From positions 37,537,819 to 37,601,818 of the forward strand of contig LS997565.1 in assembly GCA_000469685.2 (NCBI GenBank): 64,000 nt of DNA, in the 5' to 3' direction. The first letter of the stretch is position 1. Each line of letters begins with the position of its first letter. Shown here in pieces: positions 1-10,956 of this stretch. The notes under the pieces are model-generated. The model searched no databases. It was not told the DNA's origin and saw only the letters and a program-made list of their open reading frames with translations. The translations under genes and the position numbers were made by a program. This DNA comes from Haemonchus contortus (lineage: Eukaryota > Nematoda > Chromadorea > Rhabditida > Trichostrongylidae).

Positions 1-1836
1 CGAAGACGTGGCGCATAACAAAAACTAATCGATTGGCGGTAAACGCAATTTCTTCTATAAATTGGTTCAAATCAATTTGTACTGTTACAGGTGTGCAAAT
101 AAATCTTTACGACCAAGACAATGTGCATCCAAAACAGGGTCAAGCCTGGTAATGAAGGAATTGGCCTCGTTCGTTCGTACAACCCCTCTACAGGTTCCCA
201 CTTCCCGTAAATTGCCTACCCTCCTATGCAATCAATTAGTGAAAATCCCCGTTGGAGATGATACTATTGGCAAAAAGCTAGTACATCCGAAAAGTTCTGA
301 GCATGCCGATTCCCAGTTCCATTGACCATATCATTTTTTGTTTCTTTGGTGAAGACGAGCTCCTACTCCCCGAATAGCGAATACTCTCAGAAGCACCATT
401 TACTCTCAAAGCTTGGTACTGGATCGAGGGCATAGCACTCATTCCTCCAACACTACTACTACCATGAGGGACAAAATTTTAATTCCCGCAGTCTCCTCTT
501 GTTAAGATCGTGGAGTTCTTCAAAAGCTCCCTTAACCTTACAGTGAAGTACAGGGTGGGTTATAGTCTGGGTCTGGTTCATACTCCCTACAGGCACGGCA
601 GCAACTCCTGAGTCCTGAAGCTAAGTGTGGGATCTATACAGGGTCAGGTACCGCAGCGTAACAAGGGCAAATTTCTGAACGAAGTTACTTGCACTGAAAC
701 CTCTGGAATTTTAGCAAAGTTTGATTTGTTGCAATTACTCTTTCGCGATCCAAAGAACTCCATCTAGTTTGCCATAGAGTAGGCAGATTTGTAATTAGGC
801 ATTTACTCCAACTAGATTCGCACAATTTCATAAAACCCTACATATCGAAAACGGCTGAGTAAATGGACTACTTACTGAAGAAGCATTAGTGGCAACGTTA
901 TCGCCAGAGCTCGACTCCTCAACACTTTCTGTTAACCTGTAAAATACATTTTATAATGATCTGGTTACAACGGCGCACATGGAGAGAATAGTGTTTCACC
1001 TTCGATATGGAGGAGGTTTGAATGCATCCAGATAGGTCTGAAGACTTTGTGGCTCGTATGAACTCTGAAATGGTTCTTTTACATACAAGTCAATAAGTAA
1101 AATAATTAGGAATCGCCTTTATTTGGCGATTCCTTGACTTAGCTATGTAGTAAGTGGGAACAAAGTTTTAGTTCGACGTTCGAAAACTCCCTCAAGGACG
1201 ACAATAGTTTTGAGAAATGCGAGCTGGCTTTGGGAGCTCATCAAAGTTCGTAAGCTGGCTAAATGGAGTATCAGCTGTTATCAGCTGCTAGTATCAGCTT
1301 GTATTCCTTGATTATTGACTTCCTCTTCAATTGCTTGGTAAGCGATTTCAATGTTTTTAATACCCAAAGTGTTCCCGGGATAATTCTTCTGTGCTACCAA
1401 TGAGCCAGGAAAAGTGTTAGACGGACTATGAGCGATGGGAAGTAGCTTCCATATAGCCCAGAGACTCTAAAAAAATCTCAGAATGAATCCACTGCGAAAT
1501 AATTTGAACATTCTTGAGAACCTGATACATGGTGAGGGTATAATCTTAAGCATAACTTCGTGGCCCTACCCCGTACCCTGCGTTCAGGAGAGATTTGCAA
1601 AAGTTGAGCGCTTACTGATTTGTCTTTTCAAACCGTTTCACTTCTACTTCCGTGAGAACACTGTCTTAACATTATAGTTTGATGAGTTGAAGAGTTGGAA
1701 TACCGCAAGATGATTCTGATACTACTATGTACTTATTCAAGTAAGTCTACTTAGAGTTCCTTAAGCTCTTAAGTATTCCTCTCCATCATTTTTCGAAAAA
1801 TTGGCTAATTGTGATAGCCATAGTAGCACCAGATTA
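1..1836. other. No recognisable gene
   Basis: Only short open frames occur here and none has a recognisable motif or convincing splice structure. No tRNA, SINE copy or transposon end was found. It is probably intergenic DNA. Confidence 0.5.
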
Positions 1837-2210
1837 CTAGCTCAGAGGTCGCTTGTAATATGAGATTCCTGGAAATTCTGCAATGGAGAAACTCACTGGT
1901 CGTTTGTCCAAATCACCCCTGAGATCTCTTCCGAATAAACGTTGCTCTTCTGGTACTGCAATGTCGATTACTGCAGGCCTGCCGTTCGGGAATAGGAGTG
2001 AACGCGTGGCTCTTCCGACTGGTAGGCTCTCCTGAATTGGTCTTACTGGCTTATGCAAATATGAATGACTCTAATCAGGGAAAAGAATATTGGAGGATGA
2101 TCGCGTAAATAACTCACTTGTTCAGAGTTTACAGGGAAATGTCTCTCCTGAGCAGATACGGTATGCGAAAAAGCGAAAATGAGCGAAAGTAGACCGACAC
2201 GCGTCTTCAT
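1837..2210 (-). CDS. Candidate two-exon secreted peptide / neuropeptide-like precursor
   Basis: The proposed gene has exon 1 at 2210-2118 and exon 2 at 2031-1837, with an 86-nt intron starting GTGAGT and ending AATTCAG, in phase 0. The predicted product is 95 residues. Residues 1-20 (MKTRVGLLSLIFAF and on to VSA) look like a signal peptide, followed by QERHFP. Exon 2 has no cysteine and carries three Gly-Arg sites (after LPV, FPN and RLF) and two Lys-Arg sites that bracket PVSFSIAEFPGISYY. Gly-basic motifs are typical amidation and cleavage sites in neuropeptide precursors. The start is chosen because it begins the signal sequence; the open frame continues upstream through less likely sequence. 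I do not recognise a family. Both splice signals are strong, but the short length leaves room for a chance ORF. Confidence 0.45.
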
Positions 2211-5200
2211 CACCGCAAAAGACCGTAAGAGACGGAAAGCCGAAGACGGAGCAGTTTCAGCCCCAAAAGGAGCGTAGTAATACCTAGGAAAGGGAACTTT
2301 GCAAATGCTTCTGTTGAAATAGAAGAAGTCCAAACTGTGGGTCAAGTGTTCGACTCAAATGGAAGCCAGTTCTTGTCCAGGTCGAGATAGGGCGGGTGGG
2401 GCGTGCTAGACAATATCCTGTATCACATTAGAACCGCCCCGATTTCCGAACTGGTAATAATCGCTTGGGATGAAAACGAAGTCATGATTGGGGACAGCGT
2501 TTAATAGAAGATAAGATGAGCAATTCAGGTAAATAACATCAGGCAGTCAATTATACTTGGGATGAAGAACTCTGAGGAATGGGTAAGTAGGTGGTTAAGC
2601 AGGGGTGGCTTCTCTCCCAGATTCGAACAAGGATACGACTTGAAATGCAACTAGCCCGATGGTTCTCCTTTTCGGGAAGTTCATAACGCCAAGGTTGTAA
2701 GTGGAATAGTGGGATGCTTCAATGGATAGGATGAACGGGCAAACCGGATTCCATGAGGTGGTCACTCAGTTACCGAGGAGCGGTATTAAACGGGAACGAG
2801 TGCGAAGAATGCTAAAGAATGACGGAAACGTGAACGCCGAACGATTGGTCTTAATCGAAAACGTGACTTTTTCTCGCTACCGGTCCGATCACGAAGTTCA
2901 ATCCCAAATTGCCTTCGATCTAAGCTGTCTCCGTAGAAGGGGGAGTATTATCTTCAATTTGGCTCATACCTACAGGTGGCCCAAAGTTGAAGTAGCACTA
3001 AGTAATGCTATCAAAAAAGACTTAGTAAGAAATCTAATCACCCGAAGGAAATTGGCTAATGGAGAAAAGGGAAGTGGCTGGAATCCGTGCTACTCAAAAG
3101 TGGTACGTGGATTTACTCCCACCTAATTTGATAAAATTCCCAATCCTCAGAAACGGTTCCGTCATTTTACTAGATCCGTTTGCACAAAAATGCTTTTCTA
3201 AGCCTTGTATGACCCTTCGGATTATCTTCATACGAAAGAAAATTGCTCTCAGGCACCTCTACGATTCCTTTTGGAAGCTGGAAGCACAGGATACTTCAGG
3301 AGATTCCATCGACGGTCTCCAGAAAGGCAAAAACATAGAGAACCCCTTTTCATGAATCATTAGGCAGTTCAATGGGATTTTGGCAATGGGTTTCGGAGAT
3401 TAGAAAACGATAGAACTAGCTCCTACAATTTTCTAGGCTTTTTTTATGCAAGCATTCGACCTCATGATATTGAAGGGCTTGGAGCTGTAATCGAGAGGTG
3501 TGACGTTAGGTCAGGTTCCTCGTAGAGCAAACACGGGATCTAACTAATATACGAAAGGTCGAAACCGACCGTTTGAGTCAAAATACATCCTGTTGCTGTC
3601 AGAGCAGCCGTGATTCTCTGAAAAATTTTTGCTGTTTCAGAGAACTCATATAAGCCTGGAGGGGCAGAGTCCTTTGTTATCTTATGTCCAGCGTATTCGA
3701 ATAGTAGGATTGTTCGATAAACATGTAGGAAATACTTCGAGGGTAAGGTTGTGTAGTAATGCAGGATGTAGTGTATATCCTATAGCACCTGGTGGATAAG
3801 TGTGAGAATTACGAGGCACTGCCACTCTTCCGTTCAAGCCTAACAGGGACGTTTGACCTCCTCAACCACTGGGATGGTGAAATCGTAGGCTCTATGGGGT
3901 TCAGGCTGGTGGCCTCGAATTTCTGGTTTTCTGGAAGGAAAGGTGGCCTCTGCTAATTAGCGCAGAAATAGTAGCAACGGGACCATAGAGATGAATTCAG
4001 GGTTCGACTTCCATTCAGGATCGTAGTGGGTTTTGAATAAGGCCTATCAAATATTAGAAGAGGTTGGAGATGGGTTGGTAGAGTAGATCGAATAAGTATT
4101 GACACGAATTGGCTTTCCCTTTACGGCTAAAAATACTAACTGAGTAGATGATCCCGTACCAATTACCACTTTCGGGCGATCCGTTTTGCTGTTTTCCCTT
4201 ATCTAGTGTGAATTTGTAGCGGACTACAAAGCAGTCACGGCGTATTTATCATCTAAAATCCTTCCTATTCATTCAACTTCCACGACTTTACGTCCGCTAT
4301 TTTCCTCCACTTCGGAAACTACTAAATATTTCCTAAATAGAGACAAATCACACTGTTCCTGAAGTGTTGGCAAGTGAGCAAGAATTATGAAAGGTAACTT
4401 CGTCCTGCTGAGATGTCAATGTTCAGAGAATCTTGGTTGAACTCGCTTAGACAGAATTACAAATGGGAATGTTCAGGCGGGCATGCAGACAGCTTTTCTC
4501 CAATCAAAAATGCGGGAGCAGCGTCCACGTTAGTATGGGCCCATACTGATTGTGAGAGGGCGAAACCAAAACGAACGAATCGAAAAATAGCTGGAAACAG
4601 TGGATAGTCACGAAATAATTGATTTTTACGATTTTCATAATCGGGAACCCAGCCCTGAATCCAGGTTTTCTGTCACGCCCTTTTCAAAGCCTTTTCGGCA
4701 GGGTGAAGTATCCCTTTCCTTCTCACTTCCTTTGGTGCATTCGTTCCTTGCCCATGTACAGCTTATTTGTCCACTCAGCTGCCTTCAGGGCTATGCAAGG
4801 CGAATGAGCTAGCTATAATGGCCGTCATTATCCATCGCTTACGTTATGCATTAATTGTCATCACGTGAGATTTCCCCCTCATTGATGTCAGCTTCTCTCA
4901 ATCTGGTTGATAAAATTTTTGTCTTTTGTCAATTCTGAATCGGGGTACGCCCTGTACCTGACTTCTATCCAGTACCAATCCATCTACTGGCGTGTGAATG
5001 TGTTGATGGCTGATAAGAGTTGATCAAGAAAACTTAGAAAGAAAGCTGTAGTACTGTAGAACAAAAAAGAAATTTCAGTGCTAAACTCTCATGTAATCTC
5101 TGAAGCCGAGACTCGGGTAAAGCATGTTTCGGGTGGAAGGGGCCTAAAACCCAAGTATTCAAGCTATATCGGCCTAAAACGTAAGTCTTTAGCCATATAT

Positions 5201-6199
5201 AATGGTAATCCGACACGACGCTTTACCCATGCGACACGGAACCCGTAAGGTGGCCTTCATCGTGTCTTGTTGTCTAAACAATCGTGCAGTTGTATCTCAA
5301 TTCGCTCGTCATAGCGCTCTCAAGAGGCCTCTACACTTTAAAGTACATCCGGTGATGAATTCTTCCCACTGCTTCCGATCCTACGCCATAATTGCTTTTT
5401 TGTGCTTAATAACATTCAAAGCCTTCCGATCATTATCAAATGTTCGTCTGCACGTGCCTCTAAGAGATCATCTTACTTGTTTGGCTCTTGAGTTCGTCCA
5501 ATTGGTAAAGGCAATAAGTAAGTTGTAAGAAATTGAAATCAGTGCAGCTCAAAAAAACTCAATAAACAAACACATCAAAAGAACAAAAATAACCAGACAC
5601 TCTGAATACGTCTCGTTTCGACTACTTACCAGACTAGCCACCGTTTCCATCCTCCCCTGGAGCTCATGGATGATTTGGGGTTAGCGGGGAAAAGGAATGG
5701 GTAAAGGTGTATTGTTTGAATTAGAGAGGAGTGAATATGAAGTTTTATTGGTAATGTCTATTTCTGTACAAGAATTCCATTAACTAAATAGCTGATTATA
5801 TTGAATTTTTCCTTATTAGAAATCCTTACTATCGTCTGTACGAATTTCTGAGAGAGCCTCATCCTCGTTTGGTTCTTGGGTGTGTCTAATATATGGCCAT
5901 TTGTCGGATTCGCTGCTACGACATAAGTAATACATGACTGGCCAATTGAGGTCTATTCCGTACACAACGTAGAGGCTGCTCCTGTTAAGGCAGGGCGGAA
6001 TACTCGCATGAATAAAACACCAGTCACGATCCGTCGCAGGCACGTCTGATGGAAAGCGAGCATTTCTAACCAGATTAATCAGGCTTTTCTATTTTCCCTT
6101 GCATAGAGTGCTCTAGGGTGCTCTAGAGGTCACCATAATAGAGTGCGAGCTCATGTGAATGCATGGGACATGGACAATATCGACCATACTGGTATCCGT
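2211..6199. other. Gene-poor stretch
   Basis: The longest open frame is 134 codons at 2722-3126 (plus). It has no recognisable domain and its length is expected by chance in 64 kb. About 4000-4050 resembles the minus-strand tail of the dispersed SINE, with the motif CGACTTCCATTCAG. Nothing else could be assigned. Confidence 0.45.
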
Positions 6200-7130
6200 A
6201 TCAACGTCACCGTTGTGAGTCATAAGTCCGAGGTGATGAATCTGTGAACAGCTCCAACATTGTGTTGGCTACATTGATGTCTATCCGACTGTCCAACCTC
6301 GCTGATTTGAAACTAGCTCGTAATCCAATTATGCTCGCTTCCTTGTCGATGACACGTTGTAGTTCGTCTTTGCCTTCGGCAAAAACAGTAAAATCTGTAC
6401 CTTTGAGCTTTCCAGGTAACGTCTGCCGTTGTTTGCTCCATTGCTTTGCTACGGACAAAATCTGAACAACTGTTGTCTTGAATTGGTGAAAAGAGCGTCG
6501 TGGCCATTGCCTAAAAATTTTGCAAGATGGCGTAACCCTGGGTCCAATTTTAGAGAGCGGGGTGAATAGACGTACAGTTCCCTGAATAAGCTGACGAAGG
6601 TTTTCAATGCCGCACTTCCTTATGATTTTGCTCAGAATTGCTCAAATTCGCTGTGAACACTATCGAATGCGTTTCGAGTCAAATTAGCCTCCTAGATTAT
6701 TAAGAATTTCATCCATGACTAACGTTTCAGCGGAATGACCTTCTTTGGAAACCGTAGTTCGAATATATTCGTAAAAAGTTCTTATCCTCTCCTACTGTGT
6801 TCATTATCTCTCCTCCGCTCAAAAGAAGTTTCCGATCATGGTCTTTGATAGGTATGTTGAAGTAGTTGATCAGATTCCATGGAAATTCGCTAACAATTTT
6901 CTAGATTTTTTCGCTCTTCATGTTCAGCACATTATGAGTTTGCACTATTTTTGCGTAGGCCATTTTGCGGTCTTGAAATGCTTCCTGTCCTTCCTCTGGA
7001 TAATTCCGTTAACAGCACCAAGTTCCCTTATGAATCTGGTTGTGTGGGAAGCAGGTGTTCCCAACAAATAATGCGTCACGCTTACAGAGTGAATCTAGTC
7101 GTTCGGCGTTTTTACTCTCATACTGAGAAC
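6200..7130 (-). mobile_element. Decayed LINE fragment (endonuclease and RT pieces)
   Basis: Two minus-strand pieces resemble non-LTR retrotransposon protein. Around 7120-6970 the translation includes ALFVGNTCFPHNQIHKGTW, like the endonuclease segment just before the conserved N-x-IDF/H motif of craniofacial-development-protein-2-like LINEs. Around 6430-6210, FTVFAEGKDELQRVID resembles the stretch after the RT YADD box. The pieces are closer together than in a full element and contain stops, so this would be a deleted relic. Its lineage appears different from the RTE copies at 10.9 and 39.2 kb. The assignment rests on motif memory only. Confidence 0.35.
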
Positions 7131-7923
7131 AAACAAACGACTGACTGTACTGTCAAATACATCTCGATCAGCACGCAGTTTCTCGTGAAATATCCACTAA
7201 CTCATTCCAGATTTTTTCTTTGTATGTCATCGGAAATGTCGAGGTTGCTCGAGGAAGTCATTGCTCGTCACCCCTCATTTTATAATTCGTATCCTCCACG
7301 GGTTCATAAACTTGGACGACTGTCATGTGAATGTGCTGTAACATGATTTGCGCAGGGATTATCCCATTCCTAACTGGACTCCATCCAACTATTACTCCGT
7401 CTGCCGCTCACTTGCTCGAGAAAAACCTCACCTTTCTTTCGCGCCTTCCTCTCTGTCTCTGGAAAACGATACATTCCTTCCATTGCTCCTTTATGGGCTC
7501 TTTTCAGCTCATCAGACTTCGCTGATCCATAGTTTATGCATTCGATATTTACCTCGATTTTGTAGTGGTTGTGCAAAGTTTCCAAAGTGATACAATGTGC
7601 TCAGACCCCACGTTCTGAAAGGAACACTTTTTTTTGTGAGAAGTCAAAAAACGAATTGAGAAGTTCCCCGTCAGGACTGGGGTCAAATCCCCTTGAAGCA
7701 AAATTTTTCGCATTTATCGTTTATTTTGCATAAAATTTTTTTAGGTGAAAGGGTCGCCAACCTATGCAACAATCCTCTTCCTCTTCATGCTGACTCGGGA
7801 GCAAAAACAACCGCGTTTCTCGAACCCGGCCTTTCTTTTTCACTGCGTTACTGCAGTGTTGCAAAATGGTTTACAAGCGAGGTGATAAACCAATTAATTA
7901 CTATTGACCGTTACCAAAACTTT
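7131..7923. other. No recognisable gene
   Basis: Short frames on both strands lack domains. A minus-strand frame at 7585-7370 is rich in charged residues but could not be tied to any family. Confidence 0.4.
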
Positions 7924-8038
7924 GCACGGAGTGGGATTTGAACCCACGCTCTCGTACGAGAACCAGAATGCCCAGTCCGCTATCTCGCGACAAGCGTATG
8001 CTTGAGTCTGGCGCCTTAGACCACTCGGCCATCCGTGC
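7924..8038 (-). tRNA. tRNA-Leu (CAA), intron-containing
   Basis: On the minus strand the acceptor stem is GCACGGA paired with TCCGTGC. The D arm is GCC-GAGTGGTCTAA-GGC. The anticodon stem is CCAGA/TCTGG with loop CT-CAA-G, giving anticodon CAA. The T arm is GTGGG-TTCAAAT-CCCAC. A long variable arm (CTCG/CGAG) fits the class II Leu type. About 32 nt between the base after the anticodon and the 3' anticodon half is the intron, at the standard 37/38 position. The 115-nt length equals a leucine tRNA plus this intron. The internal A and B boxes are intact, so it is likely functional. Confidence 0.93.
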
Positions 8039-10261
8039 GTGCTCTGTTGAAGAGCTCACTGCCTATGAAAATTTTTGAGAACGGCTGGTAATCTACCGCT
8101 TGAAAACCTCAAATAAGCAAAGATCTCCAAAAAAATTGGTTGCTACTGGAAAACAAAGGACGAACCCTTCAGAGGAAATAGGTGACAAGAGCGAATCCGC
8201 ATTTGCTTCACAATTTTATTGCTTTCGACGCCTTCCAGCCTCACCATGTCTTTTCCTAATTATGTGGCTTGAATGTAATTACTTATTAGTCATTGATCCT
8301 TTCAAGAGATCTGTATTCCAAGCTGTGAATCCAGGTGAAGGCTCTGATTGAATAGCATCTAATTAATGTCAGGCGCAGTTTCCGACCCACCCACCTGAAC
8401 TCCATACCCGTCCTTCTATTTGTTTACCTAGCATTATTGCACTCCAAAAGTGTCTACCTCCCCAGGTTCGCTGCTATGGTTCGAGCTATTTGCACACGAA
8501 AAATCGATCTTCCTGAAAAAATGTTCGGAACATCATATGGTCTTTCGCTTTGCTGTAGTCTGGTAAAGTGTAATGTATGGAGTGTGAAAAACGTTCTTGA
8601 ACCCGTTTTGTGCCACAGCCATCGCTGAACATCGACGAGCTCTCAATTTCGGTTGAAAGGCTCGGTGTATTGTAAGACAAAACTCTCCTTATAATCCTCT
8701 TTACTTTGAACTTTTATTTTGAAAACTCACTCCCCAGTCGGGATCTCGATTGAAACCAGTTTGCACTATTTCCCATGCTACTATCTCCTATATCTATTAT
8801 TATATAAAGGTTATAAGTGGATGGATGTAAGAGTACTCAGTTATCAGACAGATCCATTGGACCTTAATAGGAAGTTCACCTCCTCCAATTCATTTTAATT
8901 TGCTTTTGTTCTTTTTTCGCAAGGTTGGATGCGTGATCTGTAAGCCATCTGTCCTTGAACCGGACTTCCAAACCCTCCTAGCTCACTTAAACCTCCGCCT
9001 TTGAGTGATTCCGGGCTCGACTTGGTTCAGGCTTGTCTGAGCGCTGTAAGCAGGATAGTATTCAGGTCGTCCAGGCTCTTCTGCAGCTCTCTGAAGGGTC
9101 TGAATATGAGTTGAGGAGCCTTCCCAAACCCTAAATTGATGATAAATGTCTGATATGCTCTGAATTGATCGTCAACGCCCAAACCAGAAATCAGATCATT
9201 GTTCAAATTATTCTTCGTAGTTACTGCATGTCATTCAGCTAAGTATTATTCGAGATGTCAGAATGTATTGCAGCTCATAGAATGCTCAAGTTACTCTTTC
9301 AGTATAATGTTTTCATTTTTCTTGTTCATGTAATAAAGGCGACATATTAGACTGGCTCACGCTCAGGATAACCAAGTCCCCCATCTCTTTGGGGTCGACA
9401 AAGTATGTAGAACCTTAGTCTTCTGGGAGACCAAAAGCACTGAATTGTACATCGCCATTGTAAAAGGCAAACATGCATTCAATAATATCAATATAATATA
9501 ATACATATATATAATACAATATTCCACCGTGTGTACGATATCGCATGGAAGTCAAAGTTGGGGCGCATTCCGTAAAAGGGAAGGATTAGCGTCAGTGTCT
9601 TCATCCTTTATCAGACTGTTCCCCAATTTCCGCACACAATTAGATCTGGCGTTTTCAAAATTCATTCCTTCGAAGAACCGATCATCTCCTAAAATGAGGA
9701 CAATCATGATCAACGACATGTATATATCATTTGTTGCATCTGTTTGCCCACAAAAGGATCCTCTTTCCCAATAAGGGGGTGTTGTAATAGAATCGATGAA
9801 CTGAGAGGTTGTTTTTAAGCCAAAAGTGACTCATGACCGTTTTCTGGAAGCTACCGACTTAGGGTCAGCTTTGCCCGATGAATGTGTTGTTGCCATTATT
9901 TAATCCAGTTATTGGAAACTTGGCATCTCAAGGCGTCTGATTTGCCATCTAATCGGTCGGTGCATTCCCTTTTTCCTCGTTCTGCACTGTCGAGCACCGA
10001 CCACTCTCGAAAATTCCAGAAATCAGCTGGAAAAAGGGCGGTCTATTCAACACGTTTTCGAGGACATTTTTTTGCATTCCGTGAATTACCGTCTATTCTT
10101 ACAGTCTAACGTCCCTACCGGTGTGGTCGAACATCGCGGAATGTACAGTAATGGCAATGACACACCTCTCTCCAAACAGCTTTCTATTACCTGGTTGAAA
10201 CAGAAAAATTCAGGAGCCATATTTCTATTACTGTAATCCCGTGATTCCGAATAAAAAAAAT
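8039..10261. other. Gene-poor stretch
   Basis: No convincing coding exon is visible. It holds a weak SINE fragment (listed separately) and short AT-rich runs such as the TATA-rich stretch near 9490-9520. Confidence 0.45.
9352..9485 (+). repeat. SINE fragment (body only, diverged)
   Basis: It shares the family order: a TCTCTTTGGGGTCG segment, then a variant of AAAAGCACTGACTTGTACATCG, then a CATGCATTC-type end. The tRNA-like head is not recognisable. Confidence 0.5.
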
Positions 10262-10916
10262 CGCTCAACTTTTTCTTCAGCATTTGTCCCACTTGGAAGC
10301 GGGTCCGGATTTTTTGGAGAGCTCCCCCAATTAAGTGCTCGGGCTCCATGGAGAATTTCATCGGATTGACGGTGCTCTGTTGGCAACTTTTATTCACCTT
10401 TTCACCTTCTCTTCTTCGAGTACCGGAGTGAAGACCAGCAGCACCGAGACCTCCACACGTCGGCCGGCGAGCCTCAAGATCCTTTGCTTTGTCAGACGTC
10501 ATTTTCATCGAGCCTCTTGCGTCTACTTCACTGTTATCATCAGTTCGGGATCGTGCAGTGGTAAAGCGCGAAGTATAGATGATTGGGGAGTCGTTGAGCT
10601 ATGCTCAAAGTAGTCCAGCCATTGCTTGCGGTCCATTAGAAGGTAGCCATTCTCGTTAATAGGGGCAAAGGAAGCTTTCGACGTCCTCGGTCTGGCGATG
10701 GCGAACTTCAATAGGGACATGAATGTATCCGTCAGCATCGCGCATTTCAAGTTTCTCGCTGATATAAGCACAATGAGTGATTTTGCAGTGATCAAGGCCT
10801 ATACTATGCCGCCTTCTTATCTTCGCGAAAGCTACGGCCACTTATCAATCGTCCTATGAGGGAGTATGTGGTGGAGCCTCTCTTCCTTTTTCTGGCGCTA
10901 TTCACTCTCAGTCAGG
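10262..10916 (-). mobile_element. Older RTE relic, 3' part (host of the nested copy)
   Basis: Minus-strand fragments parallel the younger RTE protein. ISEKLEMRDADG and RHRQTEDVESF match its KLESRDGE and RNRQTEDIEKF segment. INENGYLLMDRKQ matches INDENGRLLTDRRQ. EKVNKSCQQST matches EKKVPESWQQST. The end near 10300-10262 matches the last codons and 3' tail of the element. The RT core between these points is deleted, and stops and frameshifts are present. The matching 5' portion is at 14073-14385, so the intact copy has split this relic. Confidence 0.75.
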
Positions 10917-10934
10917 GTAGCCCATCTATTTTCC
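10917..10934. repeat. Target-site duplication, left copy (18 bp)
   Basis: GTAGCCCATCTATTTTCC is repeated exactly at 14055-14072. It abuts the trinucleotide tail of the RTE element. Confidence 0.95.
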
Positions 10935-10956
10935 TTCTTCTTCTTCTTCTTATTCT

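Noticed and set aside
2722..3126. 134-codon plus-strand ORF
   Set aside because: No domain, no signal sequence and no splice context. ORFs of this size are expected by chance in 64 kb of two-stranded DNA.
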